A stretch of DNA of 64,000 nucleotides from Flavivirga abyssicola (GTDB lineage: Bacteria > Bacteroidota > Bacteroidia > Flavobacteriales > Flavobacteriaceae), in assembly GCF_030540775.2 (NCBI RefSeq), contig NZ_CP141266.1, positions 3,583,001-3,647,000 of the forward strand. Reading direction: 5' to 3'. Below, in pieces: positions 43,605 to 53,088 of the stretch. The translations under genes were made by a program, and so were the position numbers. Each line of letters starts with the position of its first letter. Position 1 is the first letter of the stretch. Under the pieces are notes generated by a model, which made no database searches, was not told where the DNA came from, and worked only from the letters and a program-made list of their open reading frames with translations.

Positions 43605-44483
43605 ATGGGGTCAATGAAAAATATACATAGAGAAATAACGCCTTTATCGCCAGAGGATAGCTTTTTGGTTTTTGATAGGGTAAAGAGCGAATTTGACTTT
43701 CCAATTCATTTTCATCCTGAGTATGAGCTTAATTTCATAGGAAACGGGAAAGGTGTAAAGCGAGTGGTGGGAGATAGTGTTGAGGAAATTGACGAATTAG
43801 AGCTAGTGCTGGTGGGACCTAACTTGCATCATGGATGGCAAAATCATAATTGCTCGAGTAAAGAAATACACGAAATCACATTACAGTTTCATGAAAATTT
43901 GCTGAACGAAGGTATTTTAAGCAGGAAAATAATGAAGCCTATTAAAGATATGCTTGATAGATCTATACATGGTATTTTGTTCTCAAAAAAAACGGCGTCA
44001 GAAACCCGTAATCGAATATCTCAGCTTTCAAGGTTAGATAGTATGGATTATTTTTTAGAGTTTATTTCTATATTGCATGATTTAGCTAATTCCAGAAACC
44101 AAAGGCTTTTGTCTACATATACTGTGAGTAGGGATAGCTTTGAAAATAGTGATAAAATAAAAGTTATCTATGAGTATGTCCAGGAGAATTATGATAAAAA
44201 GCTGATGCTTACAGATGTCTCAGGTCTTGTGAATATGAGTCCTGTGTCCTTTAATAGGTTTATGAAAAAAAGAACAGGCAAAACATTTGTTGATTATGTG
44301 AACGATGTTCGTATTGGTTTTGCTGTTATAAAGCTTGTTGAAAGTGATAGTAGTGTTTCGGAGGTTGCTTTTAACTGTGGTTTTAATAATATAGCAAACT
44401 TTAATAGGGTGTTTAAAAAGCTTAAAAAAACGACGCCAAGTCAGTATAAAAAAGAATTTTCGGGTATTAAGAGAATTCTTTAG
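43605..44483 (+). CDS. AraC-family transcriptional regulator
   Basis: The 292-residue protein has an N-terminal cupin-like sugar-sensing domain (FDFPIHFHPEYELNFIGNGKGVKRVVGD, with metal/ligand-type His residues) and a C-terminal double HTH (KLMLTDVSGLVNMSPVSFNRFMKKRTGKTF and DSSVSEVAFNCGFNNIANFNRVFKKLKKTTPSQY). It lies between the divergent mannanase operon and the susC-susD operon, so it is the natural activator of both. An alternative ATG three codons downstream (43614) is possible. Confidence 0.92.
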   Translation: MGSMKNIHREITPLSPEDSFLVFDRVKSEFDFPIHFHPEYELNFIGNGKGVKRVVGDSVEEIDELELVLVGPNLHHGWQNHNCSSKEIHEITLQFHENLLNEGILSRKIMKPIKDMLDRSIHGILFSKKTASETRNRISQLSRLDSMDYFLEFISILHDLANSRNQRLLSTYTVSRDSFENSDKIKVIYEYVQENYDKKLMLTDVSGLVNMSPVSFNRFMKKRTGKTFVDYVNDVRIGFAVIKLVESDSSVSEVAFNCGFNNIANFNRVFKKLKKTTPSQYKKEFSGIKRIL

Positions 44484-44628
44484 CTAGTAATTGTAAATAT
44501 CCAAATCGTCTATATTAATTTGTCATTTAAGATGTTGGTTTTGCATAGATATGTGTAAGCTGACTGTGTCTTATTTTGTGTATCCTGCTAGATTTTCGTT
44601 GTTATAGCCTTAATAAATCTTTATAATG

Positions 44629-44646
44629 GTATATAATTTTATATAC
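44629..44646. promoter_or_regulatory. palindromic candidate operator upstream of mannan susC
   Basis: GTATATAATTTTATATAC is a perfect 18-base palindrome. It lies about 40 bases upstream of a candidate -7 box (44687), where an activator would bind. The AraC-family protein encoded next door is the likely binder; this is inference. Confidence 0.4.
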
Positions 44647-44686
44647 AATTGACAAAATAATACTGGTTATGAGTTGTTATTTGTTA

Positions 44687-44694
44687 TAATTTTG
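44687..44694 (+). promoter_or_regulatory. candidate -7 box of mannan susC operon
   Basis: TAATTTTG matches the Bacteroidota -7 box TAnnTTTG and lies ~95 bases before the susC ATG. No good TTTG -33 element is seen at the expected distance, as is common for activator-dependent promoters. The rest of the 306-base gap 44484-44789 shows no gene. Confidence 0.4.
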
Positions 44695-44789
44695 AATTTC
44701 ATAATAAACACACTTTATATTTATTAATCATCTAATTATTTGTGTGTATTGTTATGGATTACACAATTATAAACTAACACAAAAATAAG

Positions 44790-47700
44790 ATGCAAAAAAC
44801 TATGCTGAGAAATGCAATTTCTTCTCCAAAACAATTTTGCTTTGTTGCTCTATTTCTTTTGGTAAGTCAGATTTGCTTTGCTCAAAGTAATGTAAGTGGG
44901 ACTGTAAAAGACACAAACAAATTGCCTCTACCTGGCGTTAATGTCCTCGTTAAGGGAACAGGTAAAGGAGTGGTAACCGATTTTGATGGTGCCTTCAGTA
45001 TTACGGTTTCAGATTCTGATGTACTGATTTTTAGTTACATGGGCTATGTAAATCAGGAAGTTAATGTTAATGGGCGACGTTCTATTGATATTATAATGAA
45101 AGAGGACATTGAAAGTTTAGACGAAGTAGTCGTTATTGGCTACGGTTCTCAATTAAAAGAAGATATTTCTGGTGCGGTTGCTACCGTTGAGGTTGAGGAT
45201 TTACAAACAATTCCTCAAGTAAGTGTGGATCAAATGATCCAAGGGCGTGCTTCTGGGGTAAGCGTTACTACAAATTCAGGGCAACCAGGTGCTGCAGTTT
45301 CTGTAAGAATTCGAGGAGTTAATTCTATATCTGGGTCTAGTGAGCCTCTATATATAATAGATGGGGTTCCTGTTCCTGGTGAGTCTGTAGATGGTGGTAC
45401 GAGCCCGTTAAATTCCATTAACCAAAACGATATTGAGAGTGTAAATATCCTAAAGGATGCATCTGCTACAGCAATATACGGTTCCAGGGGGTCTAATGGT
45501 GTCGTTATAATAACGACTAAACGTGGTAAAAAAAGCAAAGGTACAGTTAGCTACAACTCTTTTATAGCTATCCAGGAGCCCACTAACATTATTGATGTAT
45601 TAACGCTACCTGAATATGCCGAACTGCAAAATGCTATAAATGATATTTATGGAATTGATCCTATAGTAGAGTATACAAGACCTGAATTGCTGGGTGAAGG
45701 AACAAATTGGCAACAAGAAATATTTGATAATGCTCCTATGGAAAGTCATCAAATCTCTTTTCAAGGTGGTAAGGAAGGTCTAAATTATTTTATTTCTGCT
45801 GGTCATTTAGAGCAGGAAGGAACTGTAATTGCTTCTGGGTTTAATCGTTCGACAGTTAGAGCAAATGTGGATGCTAAAATAAGTGATAAGATAAAAGTAG
45901 GTGTTAATGTTACAGCAAGTAGAGTAAATGAAAAGATTACTTTAAATGGAAGAAGTGATGGAATTATAGGGTTATCCCTTTTAAACAACCCTGCAATTGC
46001 GGTGTTTAATCCGGACGGTAGTTTTGCTGGACCAAGTCTTAGCGATGATTTTAGAACCGAAAACCCAATTGCTAAAGCACTAAGTTTAAGAAATAACTTA
46101 AGAAGAAATAGAATTTTAGGAAACATTTATGCTGAAGTTAAAATAGCTAAAAATTTAACCTATAGAACTGAGTTTGGTGGTGATTTTGGAACGACACTTA
46201 ATAGTCAATTTACACCACGCTATTCCTATGGAGAAATTGAGGTTGAAAATAATACGTTAAGTGTTGCCAATAATTATAATGATTTTTGGATTATAAAAAA
46301 CTTTTTAACCTATAGTAATACTTTTAACGGTAAACACGATTTAACCGTTTTATTAGGGGCAGAATCTCAAGAAGCAAGTTTTGGTGGTGTAACATCAACC
46401 GATGGTAATTTTGTTGGAAATGATTTTCCAATATTGGGGACTGGTGATGCTGATGATAATAGTACACAATTTAAAGGAAGTCAGGCATTAGAATCGTACT
46501 TTGGAAGGGCAATATATTCTTTCGATAATAAATACAGTGTTACAGCATCATTAAGAGCTGATGGTTCTTCAAAATTTGCAGCAGGTAATAAGTGGGGGTA
46601 TTTCCCGTCTATATCGGGTGCATGGAAACTTTCAAACGAACCTTTTATGCAAGGTGTTGATGCGATTCAAAACATAAAAATTTATGGAGGCTATGGAGAG
46701 GTTGGTAACCAAAACATTCCAAACTTTGCTTATGGTTCAAGATTGAATCCTGTTAATACGGGCTTAGGTACTGGTTTTTTAGTTACAAACTTTGCCAATC
46801 CAGATTTAACATGGGAATCTTCTACCCAAACCAATATAGGTGTTGATTTTTCTTTGTTTGATAGGAAGTTAAACGCATCTGTAGAGTTATATGAAAAAGT
46901 TTCCAAAGATTTCTTGTATCAATTTGCATCAACAAATTTTATTACTGGCGGAATGGCTCCGGGAGCAATACAAGCACCATGGGTGAATTTAGGTGAAATG
47001 GTAAATAAAGGAATTGATGTGACGCTAAACTACAGCACCGATCGAAGTAAAGATTTTTCATGGAATTCTTCATTAACAGTCTCTCACTATAAAAATGAAG
47101 TTACAGATTTAGGAAATGTGCCAAAAATTAACGGTGCGATGAACATTAATTATGACGGACAACAGAATATTACCATAACCAGAGCTGGTGATCCGTTAGG
47201 TTTGTTCTATGGTTTAGAAGTAGAGGGCATATTTAGATCCGTTGATGATTTCGAAGGTGCTGCAATCCAATACGGTAGACCTTTTGAAGATGCGCTTTTT
47301 GCTACAACCTGGTTGGGCGACATAAAATTTAAAGATCAAAATAATGATGGTGTGATTGATGATAACGATAGAACTATTATTGGTAATCCGCATCCAGATT
47401 TTACTTTCGGTTTTCAAAATTCATTTAAGTATAAAAGTTTCGATCTGTCAGTTTTTCTACAAGGCTCTTATGGTAACGATGTGTTTAATGGTATTGGAAG
47501 GCTGTTAACGGCAGGAAATAGAACGTATACCAATCAATTATCTTCAGTTTTGGATTATTGGTCTGTTGATAATCCTGATGCGACTGCACCAAGATTAGCT
47601 AGAAACGATACCAGAAACATTGAAATATCTGATAGATATATTGAAGATGGTTCGTATTTAAGAATTCAGAATGTAACACTTGGTTACACGCTAAATTCTA

Positions 47701-47894
47701 AAATAACAGACAAAATAGGTTTGACTATGTTGAAGGTGTATGGAAGTATTCAAAACCTTTACACTTTTACAGACTATTCAGGTTACGATCCGGAAATAGG
47801 ATCTTTCAATCAAAATACACTTTTAACAGGTATTGATGCTGGACGTTATCCTTCGCCAAGAACTTACACCTTCGGAGTTAATGTAGAGTTTTAA
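44790..47894 (+). CDS. SusC/RagA TonB-dependent receptor (mannan PUL)
   Basis: The 1034-residue outer-membrane protein has a signal peptide (to QICFAQS), a carboxypeptidase-like regulatory domain (VSGTVKDTNKLPLPGVNVLVKGTG), a TonB-box-like IESLDEVVVIGYG, and a plug with VRIRGVNSISGSSEPLYIIDG and VNILKDASATAIYGSRGS. The 22-strand barrel ends PRTYTFGVNVEF. Unlike the receptor at 18464 it has no STN domain, consistent with AraC rather than FecI/FecR control. It imports mannooligosaccharides with the SusD encoded next. Confidence 0.95.
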   Translation: MQKTMLRNAISSPKQFCFVALFLLVSQICFAQSNVSGTVKDTNKLPLPGVNVLVKGTGKGVVTDFDGAFSITVSDSDVLIFSYMGYVNQEVNVNGRRSIDIIMKEDIESLDEVVVIGYGSQLKEDISGAVATVEVEDLQTIPQVSVDQMIQGRASGVSVTTNSGQPGAAVSVRIRGVNSISGSSEPLYIIDGVPVPGESVDGGTSPLNSINQNDIESVNILKDASATAIYGSRGSNGVVIITTKRGKKSKGTVSYNSFIAIQEPTNIIDVLTLPEYAELQNAINDIYGIDPIVEYTRPELLGEGTNWQQEIFDNAPMESHQISFQGGKEGLNYFISAGHLEQEGTVIASGFNRSTVRANVDAKISDKIKVGVNVTASRVNEKITLNGRSDGIIGLSLLNNPAIAVFNPDGSFAGPSLSDDFRTENPIAKALSLRNNLRRNRILGNIYAEVKIAKNLTYRTEFGGDFGTTLNSQFTPRYSYGEIEVENNTLSVANNYNDFWIIKNFLTYSNTFNGKHDLTVLLGAESQEASFGGVTSTDGNFVGNDFPILGTGDADDNSTQFKGSQALESYFGRAIYSFDNKYSVTASLRADGSSKFAAGNKWGYFPSISGAWKLSNEPFMQGVDAIQNIKIYGGYGEVGNQNIPNFAYGSRLNPVNTGLGTGFLVTNFANPDLTWESSTQTNIGVDFSLFDRKLNASVELYEKVSKDFLYQFASTNFITGGMAPGAIQAPWVNLGEMVNKGIDVTLNYSTDRSKDFSWNSSLTVSHYKNEVTDLGNVPKINGAMNINYDGQQNITITRAGDPLGLFYGLEVEGIFRSVDDFEGAAIQYGRPFEDALFATTWLGDIKFKDQNNDGVIDDNDRTIIGNPHPDFTFGFQNSFKYKSFDLSVFLQGSYGNDVFNGIGRLLTAGNRTYTNQLSSVLDYWSVDNPDATAPRLARNDTRNIEISDRYIEDGSYLRIQNVTLGYTLNSKITDKIGLTMLKVYGSIQNLYTFTDYSGYDPEIGSFNQNTLLTGIDAGRYPSPRTYTFGVNVEF

Positions 47895-47920
47895 TGTTAG
47901 TTAATTTAAAGACATACAAA

Positions 47921-49498
47921 ATGAAAAAATTATTCAAAACAAATTTTATACTAACTACAATAGTAATATTTTTAGGGGTCACTTCCTGTAGTGAAGATTT
48001 TTTAGATCGCCCGCCAGAAGATTCATTTAATGTAGCAGACTTTTTCGATACACAGGCTCAGGTAGAAACTTCTACTAACGCTTTGTATTCTATTCCGTGG
48101 TTTGATTTTAGTTCGAATACCATGTGGGTTATTGGTGAGTTAAGTTCTGGTAACGGGCGTACTTGGGATCCTAGAAATGCAGACTTTACAAACTTTGCAG
48201 TTAATGGTAATAACGCACAAATTGGAAGAACTTGGGAATCTTTATTCGCAGTGGTTGGTCAATCTAATTACATTATTAATACGCTTCCAGAAGCAGTTAA
48301 TCCAAATATCCCTCAAGAGGTTGTAAATAATGCCATAGGAGAAGCAAGGTTTATGAGAGCTACTGCCTATTTTTATTTAGTAAGAATTTTTGGTTCAGTA
48401 CCAATTATTGAAAGAAATACAGATTTTGTACTAGAGCCCGTTGTATCCCGAAATTTGGTTTCAGACGTCTATAGGTTTATTAGAGAAGATTTTGAGTTTG
48501 CCGCTGATAATTGTTACAGCAAAATAAGAGGTGCAAATTTTGATGCGAATGCAAGAATATCTAGTGGTTCTGCAAAAGCGATGCTGGCTAAAGTCTATTT
48601 GTATGAAGAGAACTATCAAATGGCCTATCAATTATCAGATGAAGTTATAAATTCTGGAGAGTTTAAGTTGTTAGGAGGTGATGATACAGACGGCATTGCA
48701 TCGAGTAGTTATTACGATTTGTTTCTTCCTGAAAATGATAATAACCAAGAATCTATTTTTGCATTACAATGGACAAGTTCAAGCAGATTTGCTGAAGGCA
48801 ATGGGGTACAATCTTTATTTGCGCCGTCAGCATTTACTGGTGGAGCTGATGGGTATTCGGCAATAGGCCCATCACCAGATTTATTAGCAGCTTACGAAGA
48901 CACCGATAGAGATGTTCGATTCTATGCAACCATTTTTGAAAGAGGAGCTACATATCCAGATATTAATGGCGGTTATACAGTTCCAGATAATATCGATTTT
49001 CAAGGCACGCGCCATGGACTTAAAAAATATGTTGTAGGATCTGATGATGCTACGGCTAGAGATGATGGTAGCGGAAACACAACAACATCAAATAACACTT
49101 ATATTTTAAGATATGGTGAACTGTTGTTAATTCATGCGGAAGCCGCACTTAATGGCGGTGGACCAGCAGCAAGAGGCATCGAATCGTTTAATAAAATTAG
49201 ACGAAGAGCTGGGTTGGATGAAATTGTTGCTCCTACATTAGATGATGTTTTCCAGGAAAGACGTATAGAGCTCGCTTTTGAATTTGAGTTTTGGTATGAT
49301 ATCGTAAGACGTGGTCCTGGTTTTGCCATAAATTTTTTGAGTAATACTGACAGAGGAACTTTTAATAGTGATACTGGAGTATTGCAACCTGAATTTTTTC
49401 AAGCTTCTACGGATGATTTGTTATTTCCGTACCCTACAGTAGAAACACAAAATAACCCAGCTTTGTTAGAAGCTCCAGTTCCGTATGATTTTAATTAA
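47921..49498 (+). CDS. SusD/RagB family lipoprotein (mannan PUL)
   Basis: The 525-residue lipoprotein (LTTIVIFLGVTSCSEDFLDRPPEDSF) is a typical SusD: NAIGEARFMRATAYFYLVRIFGSVPII, SGSAKAMLAKVYLYEENYQMA, RYGELLLIHAEAAL, RRRAGLDEI and the C-terminal LLFPYPTVETQNNPALLE. The ATG at 47921 gives the lipoprotein signal directly; the open frame before it overlaps the susC end. It captures mannan fragments at the cell surface as a lid on SusC. The stop overlaps the upstream part of the next frame, so the genes are tightly coupled. Confidence 0.94.
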   Translation: MKKLFKTNFILTTIVIFLGVTSCSEDFLDRPPEDSFNVADFFDTQAQVETSTNALYSIPWFDFSSNTMWVIGELSSGNGRTWDPRNADFTNFAVNGNNAQIGRTWESLFAVVGQSNYIINTLPEAVNPNIPQEVVNNAIGEARFMRATAYFYLVRIFGSVPIIERNTDFVLEPVVSRNLVSDVYRFIREDFEFAADNCYSKIRGANFDANARISSGSAKAMLAKVYLYEENYQMAYQLSDEVINSGEFKLLGGDDTDGIASSSYYDLFLPENDNNQESIFALQWTSSSRFAEGNGVQSLFAPSAFTGGADGYSAIGPSPDLLAAYEDTDRDVRFYATIFERGATYPDINGGYTVPDNIDFQGTRHGLKKYVVGSDDATARDDGSGNTTTSNNTYILRYGELLLIHAEAALNGGGPAARGIESFNKIRRRAGLDEIVAPTLDDVFQERRIELAFEFEFWYDIVRRGPGFAINFLSNTDRGTFNSDTGVLQPEFFQASTDDLLFPYPTVETQNNPALLEAPVPYDFN

Positions 49499-49508
49499 AA
49501 AAAAGATT

Positions 49509-50588
49509 ATGAAAAAACAATTTAACTTAAAGAGCAAGTATTTATACTTAAGCCTAATAATTGTTACGGTTTTATTTTCATCTTGTGAAAGCGAGTTTAA
49601 AGAACCTAGTGATAATTTTAATAGCGCACCTCCAGTAATATCCAGTGTTAGCGAAACAAAAGAAGATAAAGCTGTGACACAAGGAGTTTTAGACAATGTC
49701 TATACCATTCGAGGAGAAAATTTATCATCTCTAGTTGCAATTTATTTCAACGGATTTAAAGCTAGTTTTAATCCAGCACTTTTAACCGATAATACTGCTT
49801 TTGTAAAAGTACCTGAGGAAGCTCCTGTACTTGGTCAAAGTAATAAAATGACAGTTGAAAACCTGTTTGGTAGTGTAGAGTATGACTTTTCACTTTTAAC
49901 TATAACAGACTTTACTGAAGCTACTGTAAATGGGACAAAGGTTGTAAATCTTTTAGGGGGTGACTTTAGCGAAACGTCTTTAGTTACGTTTGTGAGTGGA
50001 TCAGAGGAAAATGGAAATCTTGTAGAGCTCCCTGCTAATTTTACAATAATTTCTGCTGGAGAAGTTCAGGCAGAAGTTCCTCCAGGGGTCGAGCAAGCTT
50101 TCATTTTCTTAGAAACATCGCGTGGTGCGATTGCAAGGTCAGAATCTTACGGATTCAGTTATTCCATTTATATCGACGGCTTAAATACGGATTGGTCTAC
50201 TACTGAATGGAGCGGGACACATGATTTAGAATCAACAGAAGTCGTATTAGGAGAGTTTTCGGTTAAGAGTGTTAGAGAAGGATGGTCAGGGTTAACGTTT
50301 TGGCCAGATGATGTTACAATAAATTACAATGATTATGATGCCATAACGGTTTCTATTTATGGCACTGGTGCTCCAGGTGATAGCGTGAATTTGGCTCTAA
50401 ATGACTTTCAGACACAGCTTAATTTACAGCTAGTTCCAGGAGAGTGGACAAAATTTGTAATTCCGTTATCAGATTTTTATCCTAGCGGAGGTGCACCAGA
50501 TACCATATTTAGAATAGATTTCCAGGAAGCATCAGGTACAGGGATGCCACAATATATATTCTATGTAGACGATTTTGGGTTTCTATAA
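49509..50588 (+). CDS. surface glycan-binding lipoprotein with IPT/TIG and CBM-like domain
   Basis: The 359-residue lipoprotein (LSLIIVTVLFSSCESEF) has one or two IPT/TIG-like Ig domains (~35-205: PPVISSVSETKEDK, VYTIRGENLSSLVAIYFNG). A C-terminal beta-sandwich follows (~215-359) beginning YIDGLNTDWSTTEWSG and containing YDAITVSIYG, LNLQLVPGEWTKFVIPL and ending YIFYVDDFGF. That last module recurs twice in the next gene's product, so it is probably the ligand-binding unit. In PULs, such proteins (SGBPs) hold glycan near SusCD. It follows susD by 10 bases. Confidence 0.8.
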   Translation: MKKQFNLKSKYLYLSLIIVTVLFSSCESEFKEPSDNFNSAPPVISSVSETKEDKAVTQGVLDNVYTIRGENLSSLVAIYFNGFKASFNPALLTDNTAFVKVPEEAPVLGQSNKMTVENLFGSVEYDFSLLTITDFTEATVNGTKVVNLLGGDFSETSLVTFVSGSEENGNLVELPANFTIISAGEVQAEVPPGVEQAFIFLETSRGAIARSESYGFSYSIYIDGLNTDWSTTEWSGTHDLESTEVVLGEFSVKSVREGWSGLTFWPDDVTINYNDYDAITVSIYGTGAPGDSVNLALNDFQTQLNLQLVPGEWTKFVIPLSDFYPSGGAPDTIFRIDFQEASGTGMPQYIFYVDDFGFL

Positions 50589-50640
50589 ATCCTAGGCGTG
50601 AACTATTTAGATTTAAAGAATAATAAAAAAACATTTATTA

Positions 50641-52926
50641 ATGAAATCATTTAAAAATTTATTCAACCTTTTGTTGATAGCTACGTTAATTTTTACATCG
50701 TGTACAAACGATGATGATGTGCTAGACAAACAATTAAGCCTGAATCCAAAAAATATATCTGAAATTTTATCAGAAACAACAGATTTATCCACTTTGGCAG
50801 GAGCTATAGAAACCGCTAGTTTAACGGAGACGTTAAAAAGTACAACCACATATACGGTTTTTGCACCAAATAATGTGGCCTTTAGCAGTATAGATACCTC
50901 TGCTTTATCGAGCGAAGAACTAACAAACGTATTGTTAAACCATGTGCTTAGTACGACGACACCAGACTTTACGTCTACAATGGTTTCGGGATACTTAAAA
51001 ACACTGGCTACAGGTCCTGATGGAAATAATCTAAGCATTTTTACAAATGCATCAGGAGATATTGCTATAAATGGAATGGCTAATTTAGTTGATGGCGCTA
51101 CAGATATGGGTGCCACAAATGGTATCGTTCACGTTGTTGACAATGTGCTTTTACTACCTACATTGGCAGATCATGTTTTGGCAAATCCAGAATATTCTAT
51201 ACTTGCAGAAGCTTTAGAGAAAGCAGATTTAGTAGATACATTAAACGGGACTGATCTTTTTACTGTTTTTGCGCCAAATAACATGGCTTTTGAAAAATTC
51301 ATGATGGATGTTGAAGCTGCTTTCGGTTGGACATCTTTAGACGATATTCCAGTAGATATATTAACAGAAGTGTTGTTGTATCATGTACTATCTGGTTCAA
51401 ATCTTGTTTCTTCGGATGCTCTTGGCACTGCGCAAACGACAGTTCAGGGAGAAGGGTTTTCAATAAATGACGATGCATCTATTGATGATACTAGTTATAC
51501 AAACGCTACTATTAATTTAACAGACGTTCAGTCCATTAATGGTGTTATGCATGGTGTAGACAAGGTATTACTACCTAATACGGTATTTCAAGAAATATTG
51601 GATAGAACTTTAAATGTTGTAGAACGATGTAATGATAAAGGTTTTACTTCGTTTACAGCTGCTATAGAAAAAGTTGGTTTAACATCTCAAGTCTCTACAG
51701 ATCAATTAACTGCATTTGCTCCTAATAATGGTGCATTTACTACGTTCTTTTTAACTATTAATAACTTTGATAGTTTAGATGATTTTGATACTCCCGAAGA
51801 ACTTGAAATATTAAAGAGGTTAGTAGAATATCATCTACATGCAGGTACGTTGCTTGCAAGCGGATTAACTCCGGGAATGTCTATTGAAACCCTACAAGGT
51901 GATAGCTTTACATTTGATGATGTTGCAATGAGTTTTGAGCCTTCACATGCAAATGCGCCAGCTGCCACTATAGTAAATTCTAATATTGGGGCTAATAATG
52001 GTGTAATTCATGAGATAGATAATGTATTGGTTTCCGATAATGATGCAGTTGCTCTAGGTTATCCATTGCCTCCTTCGGGTGCTGCCGTATATGGTTACGA
52101 AATTTATGATGATGCCTTAAATCCAGCCTTTTGGATTGGTGGTTGGACAGCTCCTGATTTTGCAAGTACAGATCAGGTTAAGTCTGGGGTTTATTCCATT
52201 CGAGTAGATTATGTTGGTGATGATGGCTTCCAAATTGGAGGTTCTGGAGAAGATTTAACACAGTACACAACAGTAAATGCTGCTTTTTATTCAGAAAATG
52301 GTACTTCGGTAACATTTATTCTTAACGAACAGTGGGGTAGTGGACAAACTGTAAGTATTCCTGCTGGCGAATGGACAAATGTATCTATACCAATTACGAA
52401 TATATCTAATGGTACTACGGTTCTAGATCAATTTGTAATTAGGGATGCTAGTTTATCGGCAAATACACTTTATATTGATGAAGTTGGACTTGATGTTACA
52501 TACGAAGCGGCTATACCAACATTCAATTATGAAGTTTATACAGAGAATAATTTAAATGCAGATTGGATTGGAGGCTGGACAACTCCGGTCTTTGATGACA
52601 CTTCAAATCCAAGTACAGGAATATTTTCCATAAGAAATGTTATGGTTGCTGACTCAGGTTTCCAGCTAGGAGGAACCAATATCGATTTAACAGCATATAC
52701 TGTAGTGAAGTTCTCCATTTACTGTGATGATACCACGACCTTCAAATTAGTGCTTAACGAGCAATGGGATGGTTATGTTATTAATCCAACTGCTGGTCAA
52801 TGGAACCATTATACAGTTCCTCTTGCAGATGCGCTTTATGGCACAACCTCATACACGCAATTTGTAATTCAAGAAATTGGAGGAAATGATGTTGTCGCTT
52901 TTATCGATGACATTGGTTTTGATTAA
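50641..52926 (+). CDS. surface lipoprotein: three fasciclin domains plus two CBM-like modules
   Basis: The 761-residue lipoprotein (LLLIATLIFTSCTNDDD) has three FAS1 domains: ~35-175 (TTYTVFAPNNVAFSSI), ~175-320 (DLFTVFAPNNMAFEKF) and ~325-475 (DQLTAFAPNNGAFTTF), each with the H2 motif ending in NGV.H..D.VLL. Two consecutive copies follow (~490-625 and ~632-761) of the beta-sandwich module also found at the end of the 49509 product: NPAFWIGGWTAP / NADWIGGWTTP, LNEQWGSGQ / LNEQWDGY, GEWTNVSIPI / GQWNHYTVPL, YIDEVGLD / FIDDIGFD. FAS1 domains mediate adhesion. It is the last gene of the susCD operon, and probably binds mannan or neighbouring cell-wall material. Confidence 0.82.
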   Translation: MKSFKNLFNLLLIATLIFTSCTNDDDVLDKQLSLNPKNISEILSETTDLSTLAGAIETASLTETLKSTTTYTVFAPNNVAFSSIDTSALSSEELTNVLLNHVLSTTTPDFTSTMVSGYLKTLATGPDGNNLSIFTNASGDIAINGMANLVDGATDMGATNGIVHVVDNVLLLPTLADHVLANPEYSILAEALEKADLVDTLNGTDLFTVFAPNNMAFEKFMMDVEAAFGWTSLDDIPVDILTEVLLYHVLSGSNLVSSDALGTAQTTVQGEGFSINDDASIDDTSYTNATINLTDVQSINGVMHGVDKVLLPNTVFQEILDRTLNVVERCNDKGFTSFTAAIEKVGLTSQVSTDQLTAFAPNNGAFTTFFLTINNFDSLDDFDTPEELEILKRLVEYHLHAGTLLASGLTPGMSIETLQGDSFTFDDVAMSFEPSHANAPAATIVNSNIGANNGVIHEIDNVLVSDNDAVALGYPLPPSGAAVYGYEIYDDALNPAFWIGGWTAPDFASTDQVKSGVYSIRVDYVGDDGFQIGGSGEDLTQYTTVNAAFYSENGTSVTFILNEQWGSGQTVSIPAGEWTNVSIPITNISNGTTVLDQFVIRDASLSANTLYIDEVGLDVTYEAAIPTFNYEVYTENNLNADWIGGWTTPVFDDTSNPSTGIFSIRNVMVADSGFQLGGTNIDLTAYTVVKFSIYCDDTTTFKLVLNEQWDGYVINPTAGQWNHYTVPLADALYGTTSYTQFVIQEIGGNDVVAFIDDIGFD

Positions 52927-52980
52927 GCAAGAAAATTATTTTATATAAGTTAGTTTAATTTTGAATAGTTTGTTTTATTT

Positions 52981-53009
52981 CCCTGTACAAAACTGTGCAG
53001 GGATTTTTT
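52981..53009 (+). terminator. predicted terminator of mannan susCD operon
   Basis: CCCTGTACA and TGTGCAGGG pair (one G-T) around AAAC and are followed by ATTTTTTA. It lies 54 bases after the fasciclin gene, between convergent transcripts. Confidence 0.75.
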
Positions 53010-53088
53010 AGGTTTAAAGTACTCGTTAAGAAATGACCATCAGGCAAGCCCTGACCTTTCGTAAGAATAAAGGACGCTTCACCTTCAA

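Noticed and set aside
53035-53088. Possible repeat CAGGCAAGCCCTGACC in the gap before the lacI-type gene
   Set aside because: It has no clear symmetry or second copy in the window; reported only as a GC-richer patch between convergent genes.
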